This document shows positions 7,752-14,889 of a DNA stretch of 64,000 bases, piece by piece (position 1 is the first letter of the stretch; the number at the start of each line of letters is the position of its first letter). Location: positions 4,405 to 68,404 of the forward strand of contig JBKJNB010000131.1 of assembly GCA_046595995.1 (NCBI GenBank). Direction: 5' to 3'. The stretch comes from JAWXBR01 sp046595995 (GTDB lineage: Bacteria; Bacteroidota; Ignavibacteria; Kapaibacteriales; Kapaibacteriaceae). The notes below the pieces were generated by a model. The model saw only the letters and a list, made by a program, of their open reading frames with translations. It was not told where the DNA came from and did no database searches. The translations under genes and the position numbers were made by a program.

Positions 7752-8252
7752 TTAGCGCCACTGCCTTAGAAACTCTAGGCGGTCCTGGAGTTGGGCGACG
7801 GGGACTAAAAGTTTGTCTTTGCCGAGGATGCCTTCTTCTTGCGAGCCGTAGACGAGTTCGTAGTCTTTGCTCATGACGATGGCTTCTTCCGGACATACCT
7901 CTTCGCAGAAACCGCAGAAGATGCAGCGAAGCATGTTGATTTCGAAGAGCTCGGGATAGCGTTCTTTGTCGTCGGTGGTTTCGGCGGCACGGACCTCTAT
8001 GGCAAGCGCCGGACAAACTCGTGAGCAGAGTCCGCAGGCAACACAACGTTCGCCGTCTTCTTCTTGTACAAGCACTGGACGTCCACGGTACGAGCCCGTT
8101 GGCTCCCAGCGCTCTTCGGGGTACTGACGTGTGAATGTTGGACGCACCATCTGACGTAGCGTTAGAGCCAGCCCCTTCGCAATCTCAGGCAGATAGATGC
8201 GCTCCCAAAAGTTCAGGCGTTGTGACTCGGTACTGGTCTTGATGTTTGCCAT
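7752..8252 (-). CDS. nuoI: NADH-quinone oxidoreductase subunit I
   Basis: Peripheral-arm subunit of respiratory complex I, 166 residues, carrying clusters N6a and N6b. Two 4Fe-4S motifs are plain: CVACGLCSRVCP and CIFCGFCEEVCP. They relay electrons from NuoG toward NuoB near the membrane surface. The N-terminal amphipathic segment (LALTLRQMVRPTFTRQYPEE) is typical. It is the last gene of nuoG-nuoH-nuoI; the 62-base gap to nuoH is filled by two GGA-loop hairpins. Downstream there is no nuoJ; that gene lies 26 kb away. Confidence 0.96.
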   Translation of the reverse strand: MANIKTSTESQRLNFWERIYLPEIAKGLALTLRQMVRPTFTRQYPEERWEPTGSYRGRPVLVQEEDGERCVACGLCSRVCPALAIEVRAAETTDDKERYPELFEINMLRCIFCGFCEEVCPEEAIVMSKDYELVYGSQEEGILGKDKLLVPVAQLQDRLEFLRQWR

Positions 8253-8268
8253 GGTTTTCGTTCGATGC

Positions 8269-8312
8269 GCGACGGAGTCGCCGCATTAATTCAGTGCGCA
8301 ACGGAGTTGCGC
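8269..8312. repeat. Two GGA-loop hairpins between nuoH and nuoI
   Basis: GCGAC-GGA-GTCGC at 8269-8281 and GCGCAAC-GGA-GTTGCGC at 8296-8312 are two related perfect hairpins with the same three-base loop. They fill most of the spacer between nuoH and nuoI and look like a diverged tandem duplication. They may stabilise or process the operon mRNA; that is inference. Confidence 0.6.
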
Positions 8313-8314
8313 GT

Positions 8315-9364
8315 TTAGTTGATGAGGAGCAGAACGATGCCGGTGATCGCAATGTTTGCGAGTGCGAGCGGTAGCAGCACCTTCCATCCAAGATTCATGA
8401 GTTGGTCGTAGCGGAATCGGGGTAGCGACCAGCGAATCCACATGAACACAAATACGAGCATACATGCCTTCGTGACGAACGCACCGTGTTGCAGGAGCAC
8501 CATGATAATCGAGTCAGGAGCGAGACCAAGGATAGCGCTGTCGTCGAGGAACGGGATAAGGTCCCATCCGCCAAGGAACAGTACAGCCATAATTGCGCTC
8601 GACGCTAGAATGTTTGCGTATTCGGCGAGGTACAGCAGTCCGAACTTCATGCCCGAATACTCGGTGTGATATCCACCAACGAGTTCTGGTTCTGCTTCGG
8701 GCAAATCGAACGGAGCACGATTGGTTTCGGCAAGAGCAGTAATAAAGAAGATTAAGAAGGCAAGGGGCTGGTAGAATACGTTCCAACCGTTAGCTGTCTG
8801 CGTTTGGATGATCGTAAGAAGATTTAGCGATCCGCTCATCATAACAACAGAGATAACTGCCAGGCCCATAGAGAGTTCGTAGCTAATCATCTGCGCGCTA
8901 GAGCGGAGGCCGCCCATAAGCGAGTATTTGTTGTTCGAAGACCACCCCGCTAATGCAATGCCGTACACGCCAACCGACGTCATGGCAAGCACTGTAAGGA
9001 TGCCGATGTTCATGTTCGGCGCCATGGCGAGTCCGTACGAGACACCGTCGATCGTTACGAACGGCGGACTCCACGGGATAACAGCATAGACGGTAATTGC
9101 AACGCCAATCGAGATAACAGGTGCAAGAGCGTGAAATTTGTAGTCGGCGGCCGCAGGAACGATGTCTTCTTTGAGGTAGAGCTTGAATACATCGGCGAAC
9201 GACTGCAACATCCCCCACCAGCCAACGCGGTTAGGTCCGACGCGGTTCTGAATCCACGCTGCAATCTTCCGCTCGGCGAGTACCATGTACGCGGCTGCAA
9301 TCAGCATGGCGTTTACCAACATGCCTGCTTGAGCGAGGATAATTAGGAGCTGCGTTAAATCCAT
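8315..9364 (-). CDS. nuoH: NADH-quinone oxidoreductase subunit H
   Basis: Membrane subunit of complex I that forms much of the quinone cavity, 349 residues with about eight membrane segments. Marks: LAERKIAAWIQNRVGPNRVG near residues 30-50, the loop ETNRAPFDLPEAEPELVGGY with its conserved acidic residues, and EYSGMKFGLLYLAEYAN. It sits between nuoG and nuoI on the same strand. The first 15 bases of the gene are also found at the end of nuoG, the trace of a local tandem duplication that separated two formerly overlapping genes. Confidence 0.96.
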   Translation of the reverse strand: MDLTQLLIILAQAGMLVNAMLIAAAYMVLAERKIAAWIQNRVGPNRVGWWGMLQSFADVFKLYLKEDIVPAAADYKFHALAPVISIGVAITVYAVIPWSPPFVTIDGVSYGLAMAPNMNIGILTVLAMTSVGVYGIALAGWSSNNKYSLMGGLRSSAQMISYELSMGLAVISVVMMSGSLNLLTIIQTQTANGWNVFYQPLAFLIFFITALAETNRAPFDLPEAEPELVGGYHTEYSGMKFGLLYLAEYANILASSAIMAVLFLGGWDLIPFLDDSAILGLAPDSIIMVLLQHGAFVTKACMLVFVFMWIRWSLPRFRYDQLMNLGWKVLLPLALANIAITGIVLLLIN

Positions 9365-9401
9365 AGGTTCAAGAGAGACTGCGTTAAATCCATATGTTCA
9401 G
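9350..9401. repeat. 23-base direct repeat spanning the nuoG/nuoH junction
   Basis: Positions 9350-9372 and 9379-9401 are copies with two mismatches, offset by 29 bases. One copy holds the nuoH start codon and the other the nuoG stop codon. In either copy the ATG and the TAA would overlap, suggesting that the genes once overlapped and were moved apart by this duplication. Confidence 0.75.
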
Positions 9402-11171
9402 CTGCGGCTTCATCACGTGTGATTCGTAAACAACTTCGTCGCCTGTGTTTTGATCGCCCTTGCCAAGTACAAGACCTTGCTCGCTGATGACACGTGCGTA
9501 GCTCATGCCCTTGAACGCCGGCACGTGAGCAACGATGTCGTTAAAGACTTTTTCTGTTGTTGTATAAGCCCAGCCAGCGCCGAGGAGATTGGCGATGGAC
9601 TGCAAAACATGCCATCCTGAACGCGCATCGCGGCGTTCTCCGTGCATCCAGCGGTCGTTCACCTGACCAAACTTGTCCCAGCGAGACATCTTCATGCCCA
9701 TGATGCGATTGTTCTCTAGCGTCACCACCGCAGGCTCGAAGTACTGCACACGATGTGTAACGTTTGTGAACGTGCCATCGGTTTCTGCGAACGTCGCAAT
9801 TGGTAATACGATGCTTGCTGCCTTTACACTATCGTTCCAGTGAGACGCCAACAAAATGTATGTCTGCAAGCCAGCGGCAGCGGTTGCTAGCTCTACAGAC
9901 GCAGTTCCTAGACTATCCTCAAGCACAATAACCGCCTTAACATCACCGCGTTGGATGCGCGAGAGAAGTCCGCTTACACCATGATTATTATCTGAAGGGG
10001 CTATTCCAACGCTGTGCGCACCGATGGCGTTTGGCATGACTTCGCTTACGCGAAGCATATCGTCGCCAAATGCTGGGTCGACGTGCTTAATGAAATCGAC
10101 CGTGCCAGCACCAAGGTGCTTAGCGAGACGCGCCAATATGTAGTTGTCTTCGTTGCTCGCATGGCCGGAGCCGATGACTGCAATCTGAGACCCTTGCAAG
10201 CCCCTTAATGAATCTGCAGCGGCGATAAGTGCTTCGTCCCACGTTGCGGTTTCGTGCGCACCATTGCGACGAATAAGTGCACCCGACGTCCGGTTCTCGT
10301 TTACGACGTCTGGTGTCGAGAGGCGTCCGTAGTCACACATCCAGTACGTGTTCACTTGCATGTTCGTGCGCGGCTCTGTGCGCAGCACGACGTTGTTCAT
10401 TACGCCGACGCTGATGTTGCAACCGCGAGCGCAGCCCGGACACACAGAGTCGGTGAACGACATTTCCCAAACGCGCGCTTTGAAGCGGAAGTCGATGCTT
10501 GTGAGGGCGCCAACCGGACATATATCGATGACGTTCATCGAGTACGGGTTGTCGAACTGCGTTCCAGGGAATGTCTCAATGGTAACATGGTCGCCGCGTT
10601 GCACGAACGTAAGTGTCGGCTGATGTACGACCTCTTCGCCGAAGCGAATGCATCGCGAGCACGAAATGCAGCGCTCGCCATCGAACATGATGTTTTCGCT
10701 GAACGGAACGCGCTTTGGCTTATGAACTTTTTCTTCCTCGAAGCGGCTAACACCGCGTGAGTTCTTAAATGCGTATTCCTGGAGTTTACACTCGCCCGCT
10801 TCATCGCAGATCGGACAATCGAGCGGGTGATTGATTAGCAGGAACTCCATGATGTTGTTCTGCGAGTCAATCGTCATATCGCTCTTCGTGTCAACAACCA
10901 TGCCTTCGGAGATTGGCGTTGCACACGCGATCTGCATTTTAGGCATCCAATTCACATCGGAGTTTCCGTCTGGTGCGTACAATAACGCACCCGTCGCGTC
11001 CTTCTTCTGCGAGCCGACGCGGACCAGACACATACGGCAGTTGCCGGCCACGCTTAACGCGGGGTGCCAGCAGAAGTGAGGGATGGTAAGGCCGTACTCG
11101 AGCGCAGCTTCGATAATTGTCTTGCCCGCCGCGACATCGATTGTACGTCCGTCCAGAGTTATCTGGGGCAT
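9384..11171 (-). CDS. nuoG: NADH-quinone oxidoreductase subunit G
   Basis: Iron-sulfur subunit of the complex I peripheral arm, 595 residues. N-terminal ferredoxin-like 2Fe-2S domain with CWHPALSVAGNCRMCLV and a later C (ACATP); His-Cys 4Fe-4S segment HPLDCPICDEAGECKLQ; second site CISCSRCIRF with a downstream CPVGA; then CPGCARGCNI with a later WMCDYGR, an extra cluster like N7 of some bacteria. The rest is a molybdopterin-oxidoreductase-like domain without cofactor-binding hallmarks. It is shorter than E. coli NuoG. nuoE and nuoF are not upstream; a TATGTTTG promoter lies about 46 bases before the ATG, divergent from an outer-membrane protein gene. Confidence 0.95.
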   Translation of the reverse strand: MPQITLDGRTIDVAAGKTIIEAALEYGLTIPHFCWHPALSVAGNCRMCLVRVGSQKKDATGALLYAPDGNSDVNWMPKMQIACATPISEGMVVDTKSDMTIDSQNNIMEFLLINHPLDCPICDEAGECKLQEYAFKNSRGVSRFEEEKVHKPKRVPFSENIMFDGERCISCSRCIRFGEEVVHQPTLTFVQRGDHVTIETFPGTQFDNPYSMNVIDICPVGALTSIDFRFKARVWEMSFTDSVCPGCARGCNISVGVMNNVVLRTEPRTNMQVNTYWMCDYGRLSTPDVVNENRTSGALIRRNGAHETATWDEALIAAADSLRGLQGSQIAVIGSGHASNEDNYILARLAKHLGAGTVDFIKHVDPAFGDDMLRVSEVMPNAIGAHSVGIAPSDNNHGVSGLLSRIQRGDVKAVIVLEDSLGTASVELATAAAGLQTYILLASHWNDSVKAASIVLPIATFAETDGTFTNVTHRVQYFEPAVVTLENNRIMGMKMSRWDKFGQVNDRWMHGERRDARSGWHVLQSIANLLGAGWAYTTTEKVFNDIVAHVPAFKGMSYARVISEQGLVLGKGDQNTGDEVVYESHVMKPQLNIWI

Positions 11172-11217
11172 TGCTTCTGTTCCGTTGAATACGCTGCGGA
11201 CGTGCTCCGCATTGGGG

Positions 11218-11247
11218 CAAACATACGAATTGTGTTCTCTACCTTTG
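11218..11247. promoter_or_regulatory. Divergent -7 promoter elements for nuoG and an outer-membrane gene
   Basis: TATGTTTG on the minus strand (11218-11225) faces nuoG, and TACCTTTG on the plus strand (11240-11247) faces the outer-membrane protein gene. Both match TAnnTTTG. The plus-strand element ends eight bases before the ATG at 11256. Confidence 0.45.
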
Positions 11248-11255
11248 CCCTACAC

Positions 11256-11888
11256 ATGATCCTTAATGTCCACATTGCCCCCTTCCCCATCGCCGCGCAC
11301 CATCGATTAATTCGAAGGGGCTTACGAAGGGGCTTACGAAGTCGACTCGCCGCCATTCTTGGTTCTTTTCTCATTGCAACAGCATGTATGGGTCAAGGAA
11401 TACCCAACAAGTTTGTGATCGGTAGCGTGTCCTACGCAATGCCTCAAGGGGCTTTAGCGGAGCGATTGTTCGCATTACCTCCGACCGTGGGCCTGTCACT
11501 CGGCTATCTGTTCGCACCCAACCGCTCCGTGTTAATCGGCGCCTCAGGCAGTTGGATGCATTTCCGTAGCAACGTGCAGTTCGACGTTACGGATTCCGCA
11601 CAACTGCCCGACACCGAAACCACTGCTCTCCAAATGCTCGCGCTTGCTCGATTCCGATTGTTCAAACACGGATTCACACCATACATCGACCTCGAAGCCG
11701 GCATGTGTTACCTAACGCACGCCGATCAGGCACGTGCATGTTTCGCAGGTGCGATCGGATTTCAAATTCCCGTTTCCGACGTCGTCGACATCGACCTTCG
11801 TGCCCGCACGTCGTGGGCACCCATGGCGAATGATGAACTGGTGATTTACGGCGTTCATGCGGGGATTGTGTACGCGTTGCCGCGGTGA
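11256..11888 (+). CDS. Outer-membrane beta-barrel-like exported protein
   Basis: Exported protein of about 210 residues. After an unusually long arginine-rich N region comes a hydrophobic stretch SRLAAILGSFLIATACMGQG that looks like a signal peptide. The mature chain alternates polar and hydrophobic residues with glycine turns (VGLSLGYLF, LIGASGSWMHF, GVHAGIVYAL) in the manner of a small porin-like barrel, as in OmpA/OprF-type N-terminal domains. No OmpA peptidoglycan domain follows. The N region contains RRGLRRGLR, encoded by two adjacent copies of a 12-base unit containing AAGGGGCTTACG. The start is only eight bases after a promoter element. Specific function unknown. Confidence 0.6.
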   Translation: MILNVHIAPFPIAAHHRLIRRGLRRGLRSRLAAILGSFLIATACMGQGIPNKFVIGSVSYAMPQGALAERLFALPPTVGLSLGYLFAPNRSVLIGASGSWMHFRSNVQFDVTDSAQLPDTETTALQMLALARFRLFKHGFTPYIDLEAGMCYLTHADQARACFAGAIGFQIPVSDVVDIDLRARTSWAPMANDELVIYGVHAGIVYALPR

Positions 11889-11901
11889 GTTTATTCTGGA
11901 A

Positions 11902-12705
11902 TCAAAGTTTGGAAATCGAACTCTGCTCCCCCACCACCGTCGCATGAAGCGGAGGCTCGAGCGTAGCCTCGGCTACGCGCCAGATGGCTTGGCAGGGGAA
12001 GCGATTTTCGTAGAGGGCGCGTCCGATGACAACGCTGTCGAGTGTCGGGGGTGCATCGCGTTGCAAGGCCCAGAGTTGCTCTGGCGACGCAATGCCGCCG
12101 GCTGTGGTAACACGCATTTTCGTGAGCGCAGTAATTCGCGTGATTGTCTCGATGTCTTGCCCCGTTAAAGCCCCCTCCCAACTTTGCTCAGTGTAGATGA
12201 GACGCTTACCACCGAGATCGTAAACATGGTTAATAAACTCTTCGTCGTTGACCATGCCGACGCCCGGACCCAAATCGATATCGCCCTCGAGTGCTCGCGC
12301 TGCAAACACAACACGACTCGGTGAGAATTCATCGAGCAAGTCTTCTACATCATCTGGGTCAGTCATGGCAAGAACGTTCAGCGCAACGCGATACACACCC
12401 TCGGAAAGGAGTCGATGGTAGATTTCCGCAGAGCGTTGAAGCGTTACAAGCTCGATAGGGATGTCTACGGCCTTCTGCATTTCAATTACTGCGTCTAAGG
12501 TTTTGGTGCAGTCTTTGCCTGCCCACGAGTCGAGGTCGGTTACGTGAATAACCTTCGCATTCTCACGTCGCCACAACTGAGCAAGTTCGACGGGATGCTC
12601 TGACATCTCTGTGTACAGTTCTTCGGTGCCAGGCACACCCACGATGCGACGAACAGACTGACCTTGCGCTAGGTCGATCGATGGAATGATTAACAGGTTC
12701 GCCAT
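11902..12705 (-). CDS. HisA-like TIM-barrel protein, divergent
   Basis: About 267 residues, HisA/HisF-type (beta/alpha)8 barrel. Seen: start IIPSIDLAQGQSVR with the catalytic-position aspartate, HVTDLDSWAG, the C-terminal phosphate site TTAGGIASPEQ, and VIGRALYE. However the first phosphate-binding loop (VGGGIR in true HisA) is replaced by LVTLQRS, and the second catalytic aspartate region reads AARALEGDI. It may therefore be a paralogue with another substrate rather than the histidine-pathway isomerase. No his genes are nearby. The ATG follows ruvA in the same operon, with duplicated ruvA end sequence between them. Ribosome binding probably depends on translation of ruvA. Confidence 0.7.
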   Translation of the reverse strand: MANLLIIPSIDLAQGQSVRRIVGVPGTEELYTEMSEHPVELAQLWRRENAKVIHVTDLDSWAGKDCTKTLDAVIEMQKAVDIPIELVTLQRSAEIYHRLLSEGVYRVALNVLAMTDPDDVEDLLDEFSPSRVVFAARALEGDIDLGPGVGMVNDEEFINHVYDLGGKRLIYTEQSWEGALTGQDIETITRITALTKMRVTTAGGIASPEQLWALQRDAPPTLDSVVIGRALYENRFPCQAIWRVAEATLEPPLHATVVGEQSSISKL

Positions 12706-12706
12706 T

Positions 12707-12769
12707 ATGCCTGTGATAGATGTGTTGTTATGCCCGTGATGACAACTGTTATGCCCGTGATGACAACTG
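12707..12769. repeat. Tandem duplication of the ruvA 3' end including its stop codon
   Basis: Positions 12728-12748 and 12749-12769 are identical 21-base units. On the minus strand each encodes QLSSRA followed by TAA. A third, degraded copy occupies about 12705-12727, and its TAA overlaps the start codon of the HisA-like gene as TAATG. The last seven codons of ruvA have thus been copied twice. Confidence 0.85.
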
Positions 12770-13360
12770 CAATGCTTTTCGAATAACTGCTTCACTAGTA
12801 AGCGAAGGTTCTGCCGACAACACACTCTTCACCGATTTCTCGGCCGCTGCCCGCGTGTATCCAAGTGCTTGGAGTGCAGAGACTGCATCGTCGGCAATTT
12901 GTGTCACGAGATAAGAATCCGAAGTAGCGCTTCCTGCTGCGTTGGCATCGGGAATCACATTCAAAATTTTATCGCGCAATTCCACAACAATGCGCTCTGC
13001 AGTCTTCTTGCCCACACCAGGAAGACGTTGAAGTGCAGGAAGATTGCCGCGCACAACGGCATTCCGCAAATCATCGAGCGTCGATGCCGATAAAATTCCA
13101 AGTGCAATCCGTCCACCGATGCCCTGAATCGAAGTCAATAGTCGGAACGCCTCGCGTTCGGCATGCGATGCAAAACCGAACAACTGCATGGCGTCTTCGC
13201 GCACACTCATAATTGTGAGCAATGTCACACGCTCGCCCGTCGTTGCCACGTGAGACATCGTAGAAAGCGGTACACTAATGAGGTAGCCTACGCCCGCCAC
13301 GTCAAGGACAACGTCCATGCCGTGCACAGAAACCACAGTGCCTGTTAGTTGTGCAATCAT
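12749..13360 (-). CDS. ruvA: Holliday junction DNA helicase subunit RuvA
   Basis: Tetrameric Holliday-junction-binding protein that works with RuvB and RuvC. 203 residues starting MIAQLTGTVVSVHGMDVVLD. Domain I OB fold (residues 1-60), domain II with two helix-hairpin-helix motifs (IQGIGGRIALGIL and LPGVGKKTAERIVVEL), and a C-terminal UBA-like domain III (DDAVSALQALGYTRAAAEKS). The methionine 11 codons downstream of the first possible start fits the family N terminus. A CATATTTG element ends six bases before the ATG. ruvB and ruvC are not in the window. The final seven codons and stop are tandemly duplicated downstream. Confidence 0.95.
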   Translation of the reverse strand: MIAQLTGTVVSVHGMDVVLDVAGVGYLISVPLSTMSHVATTGERVTLLTIMSVREDAMQLFGFASHAEREAFRLLTSIQGIGGRIALGILSASTLDDLRNAVVRGNLPALQRLPGVGKKTAERIVVELRDKILNVIPDANAAGSATSDSYLVTQIADDAVSALQALGYTRAAAEKSVKSVLSAEPSLTSEAVIRKALQLSSRA

Positions 13361-13366
13361 CGGGCG

Positions 13367-13374
13367 CAAATATG
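13367..13374 (-). promoter_or_regulatory. Near-consensus -7 element close to the ruvA start
   Basis: CATATTTG on the minus strand differs from TAnnTTTG only at the first base and is six bases from the ruvA ATG. Confidence 0.35.
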
Positions 13375-13400
13375 AGGACATCCACGCATACATAGGTTCG

Positions 13401-13448
13401 ACGTGTTACGCACATCCACACATTATTAGGCGCAACGTGTTACGCACA
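13401..13448. repeat. Duplicated yraN start region
   Basis: ACGTGTTACGCACA occurs at 13401-13414 and again at 13435-13448, an offset of 34 bases; bases before each copy are also similar. The second copy carries the proposed GTG start of yraN. The first copy has the same GTG but reaches a stop within a few codons. Confidence 0.6.
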
Positions 13449-13796
13449 ACGACCGATATAGGAAGCTGGGCCGAACAGATTGCCGCAGAGTTCCTGCAGG
13501 ATCACGGCTGGGATATCGTGGAGCGGAATTGGCGGTACAAGAAACTCGGAGAGATTGACATTATCGCAACGGATGGTGAGACCTTGGTGTTTGTAGAGGT
13601 ACGACATCGCACGAGTACGGCGTACGGCACACCCGAAGCCTCGATTACGCCCGCCAAAGTCGGTCGATTGCGCCGCACGGCGACGATGTACCTTACGGTT
13701 GCGAAACTGCACGCACGTCCTTGCCGCTTCGACGTCATAGCCGTCGACCTCGTCGGAGGCGAGGTCGTACTGAGACACTACAGGAATGCGCTATAA
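13437..13796 (+). CDS. YraN/UPF0102-family nuclease-like protein
   Basis: About 119 residues of the UPF0102 (YraN) family, which has a PD-(D/E)xK endonuclease-like fold. Seen: GSWAEQIAAEFLQDHGWDIV, then NWRYKKLGEIDIIATDGETL and VFVEVRHR, giving the E, D and E-x-(K/R)-type positions of the fold. Its role is not firmly known; it is often near genes for ribosomal or DNA processing. The start is taken as GTG in NVLRTTTD because upstream codons run antisense through ruvA. Translation ends immediately before the permease gene, suggesting an operon yraN-oppB-oppC. Confidence 0.8.
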   Translation: MLRTTTDIGSWAEQIAAEFLQDHGWDIVERNWRYKKLGEIDIIATDGETLVFVEVRHRTSTAYGTPEASITPAKVGRLRRTATMYLTVAKLHARPCRFDVIAVDLVGGEVVLRHYRNAL

Positions 13797-13805
13797 TTGC
13801 CACAT

Positions 13806-14888
13806 ATGTGGACGTACATCCTTAAGCGCTGCCTTCTATTTCTTCCTACGTTGTTCATCATCACGCTAATCTCTTTCGGGATTAGCAGGCTTGCGCCAGG
13901 CGACCCCGCCGCCGCAAAAGTTGGGCAAGGGTCCGAAGGGGGCATGTCCGGACGGTCGACGATTAACGAGAAGACGCTCGAGCTTATTCGCAAGCAGTGG
14001 CATCTCGATAAGCCCGTATGGAAGCAGTACGTGATCTGGACCGGTGGCCTGTTATGCTTTGACATGTCGGAGGTGTATACGCCGTCAACGTCAGACTATG
14101 GCAAGGCTAGGTTCACCGGACGCCCCGATTTCGGCAAGTCGTTTCAAGACAACCGTCCGGTGTGGGATAAAATCGTCGAACGCGTTCCCGTGACACTCAT
14201 CATGAACCTGCTTGCAATCATCATTGCGTACATGATTGCGATTCCAACCGGTGTGTATTCATCGACTCACCAAGGAACCGTCTTCGACAAACTCTCTACG
14301 TTCACGTTGTTTGCTTTGTACTCGTTGCCGGTTTTCTGGGTCGGTACACTGGCAATCACGTTTTTGTCGAATCCCGAGTTCCTCGCAATCTTCCCTTCGA
14401 ACGGCTTGCGTTCTGCTGGCTATTCGAACAACTGGCCCTGGTATCGTCAGTTGTCTGACATGGCGTGGCACCTTACACTACCCATGATAATCTATGTGTA
14501 CTCAGACTTCGCCTTCATCTCGCGCCAAATGCGCTCATCGATGCTTGAAGTGGTACGTCAGGACTACATCCGCACGGCCCGTGCTAAGGGTCTGAACGAA
14601 CGAGTAGTCATTTACAAACACGCACTGCGCAACGCCCTCATTCCGCTAATAACAATCGTTGCTGCAATCATTCCCAACCTTATCGGTGGGTCGGTTATCA
14701 TAGAAACAATCTTCAGCATTCCGGGAATGGGCCAGTTGTCGTACCAAGGATTGGTCGCTCGCGACTACCCAATGATTATGGCCGTGTTTACTATCTCTGC
14801 CATCCTAACACTCATTGGTATGCTGTTGGCCGACATTCTGTACTCTATTGCTGACCCACGCATCAGCTACGGAAAGAAGGCGTCTTGA
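13806..14888 (+). CDS. Peptide/nickel-type ABC transporter permease (DppB/OppB family)
   Basis: Inner-membrane permease, about 360 residues, six predicted membrane segments. It begins with the family-typical segment LKRCLLFLPTLFIITLISFG and RLAPGDPA. The coupling-helix region that contacts the ATPase is clear: RQDYIRTARAKGLNERVV with KHALRNALIP after it. A periplasmic insertion of about 90 residues follows the first membrane segment. A TTG three codons earlier is an alternative start. It pairs with the next gene (OppC type). No ATP-binding or solute-binding protein gene is adjacent, so the remaining parts lie elsewhere. Confidence 0.92.
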   Translation: MWTYILKRCLLFLPTLFIITLISFGISRLAPGDPAAAKVGQGSEGGMSGRSTINEKTLELIRKQWHLDKPVWKQYVIWTGGLLCFDMSEVYTPSTSDYGKARFTGRPDFGKSFQDNRPVWDKIVERVPVTLIMNLLAIIIAYMIAIPTGVYSSTHQGTVFDKLSTFTLFALYSLPVFWVGTLAITFLSNPEFLAIFPSNGLRSAGYSNNWPWYRQLSDMAWHLTLPMIIYVYSDFAFISRQMRSSMLEVVRQDYIRTARAKGLNERVVIYKHALRNALIPLITIVAAIIPNLIGGSVIIETIFSIPGMGQLSYQGLVARDYPMIMAVFTISAILTLIGMLLADILYSIADPRISYGKKAS

Positions 14889-14889
14889 T

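Noticed and set aside
10254..10760. 168-codon plus-strand open frame
   Set aside because: Antisense to the cysteine-motif part of nuoG, which is certain; no start signal of its own.
11902..12825. Longer N terminus for the HisA-like protein (to 12825)
   Set aside because: The extra 40 residues are histidine-rich translations of the duplicated ruvA end in another frame; the barrel begins at MANLLIIPSID.
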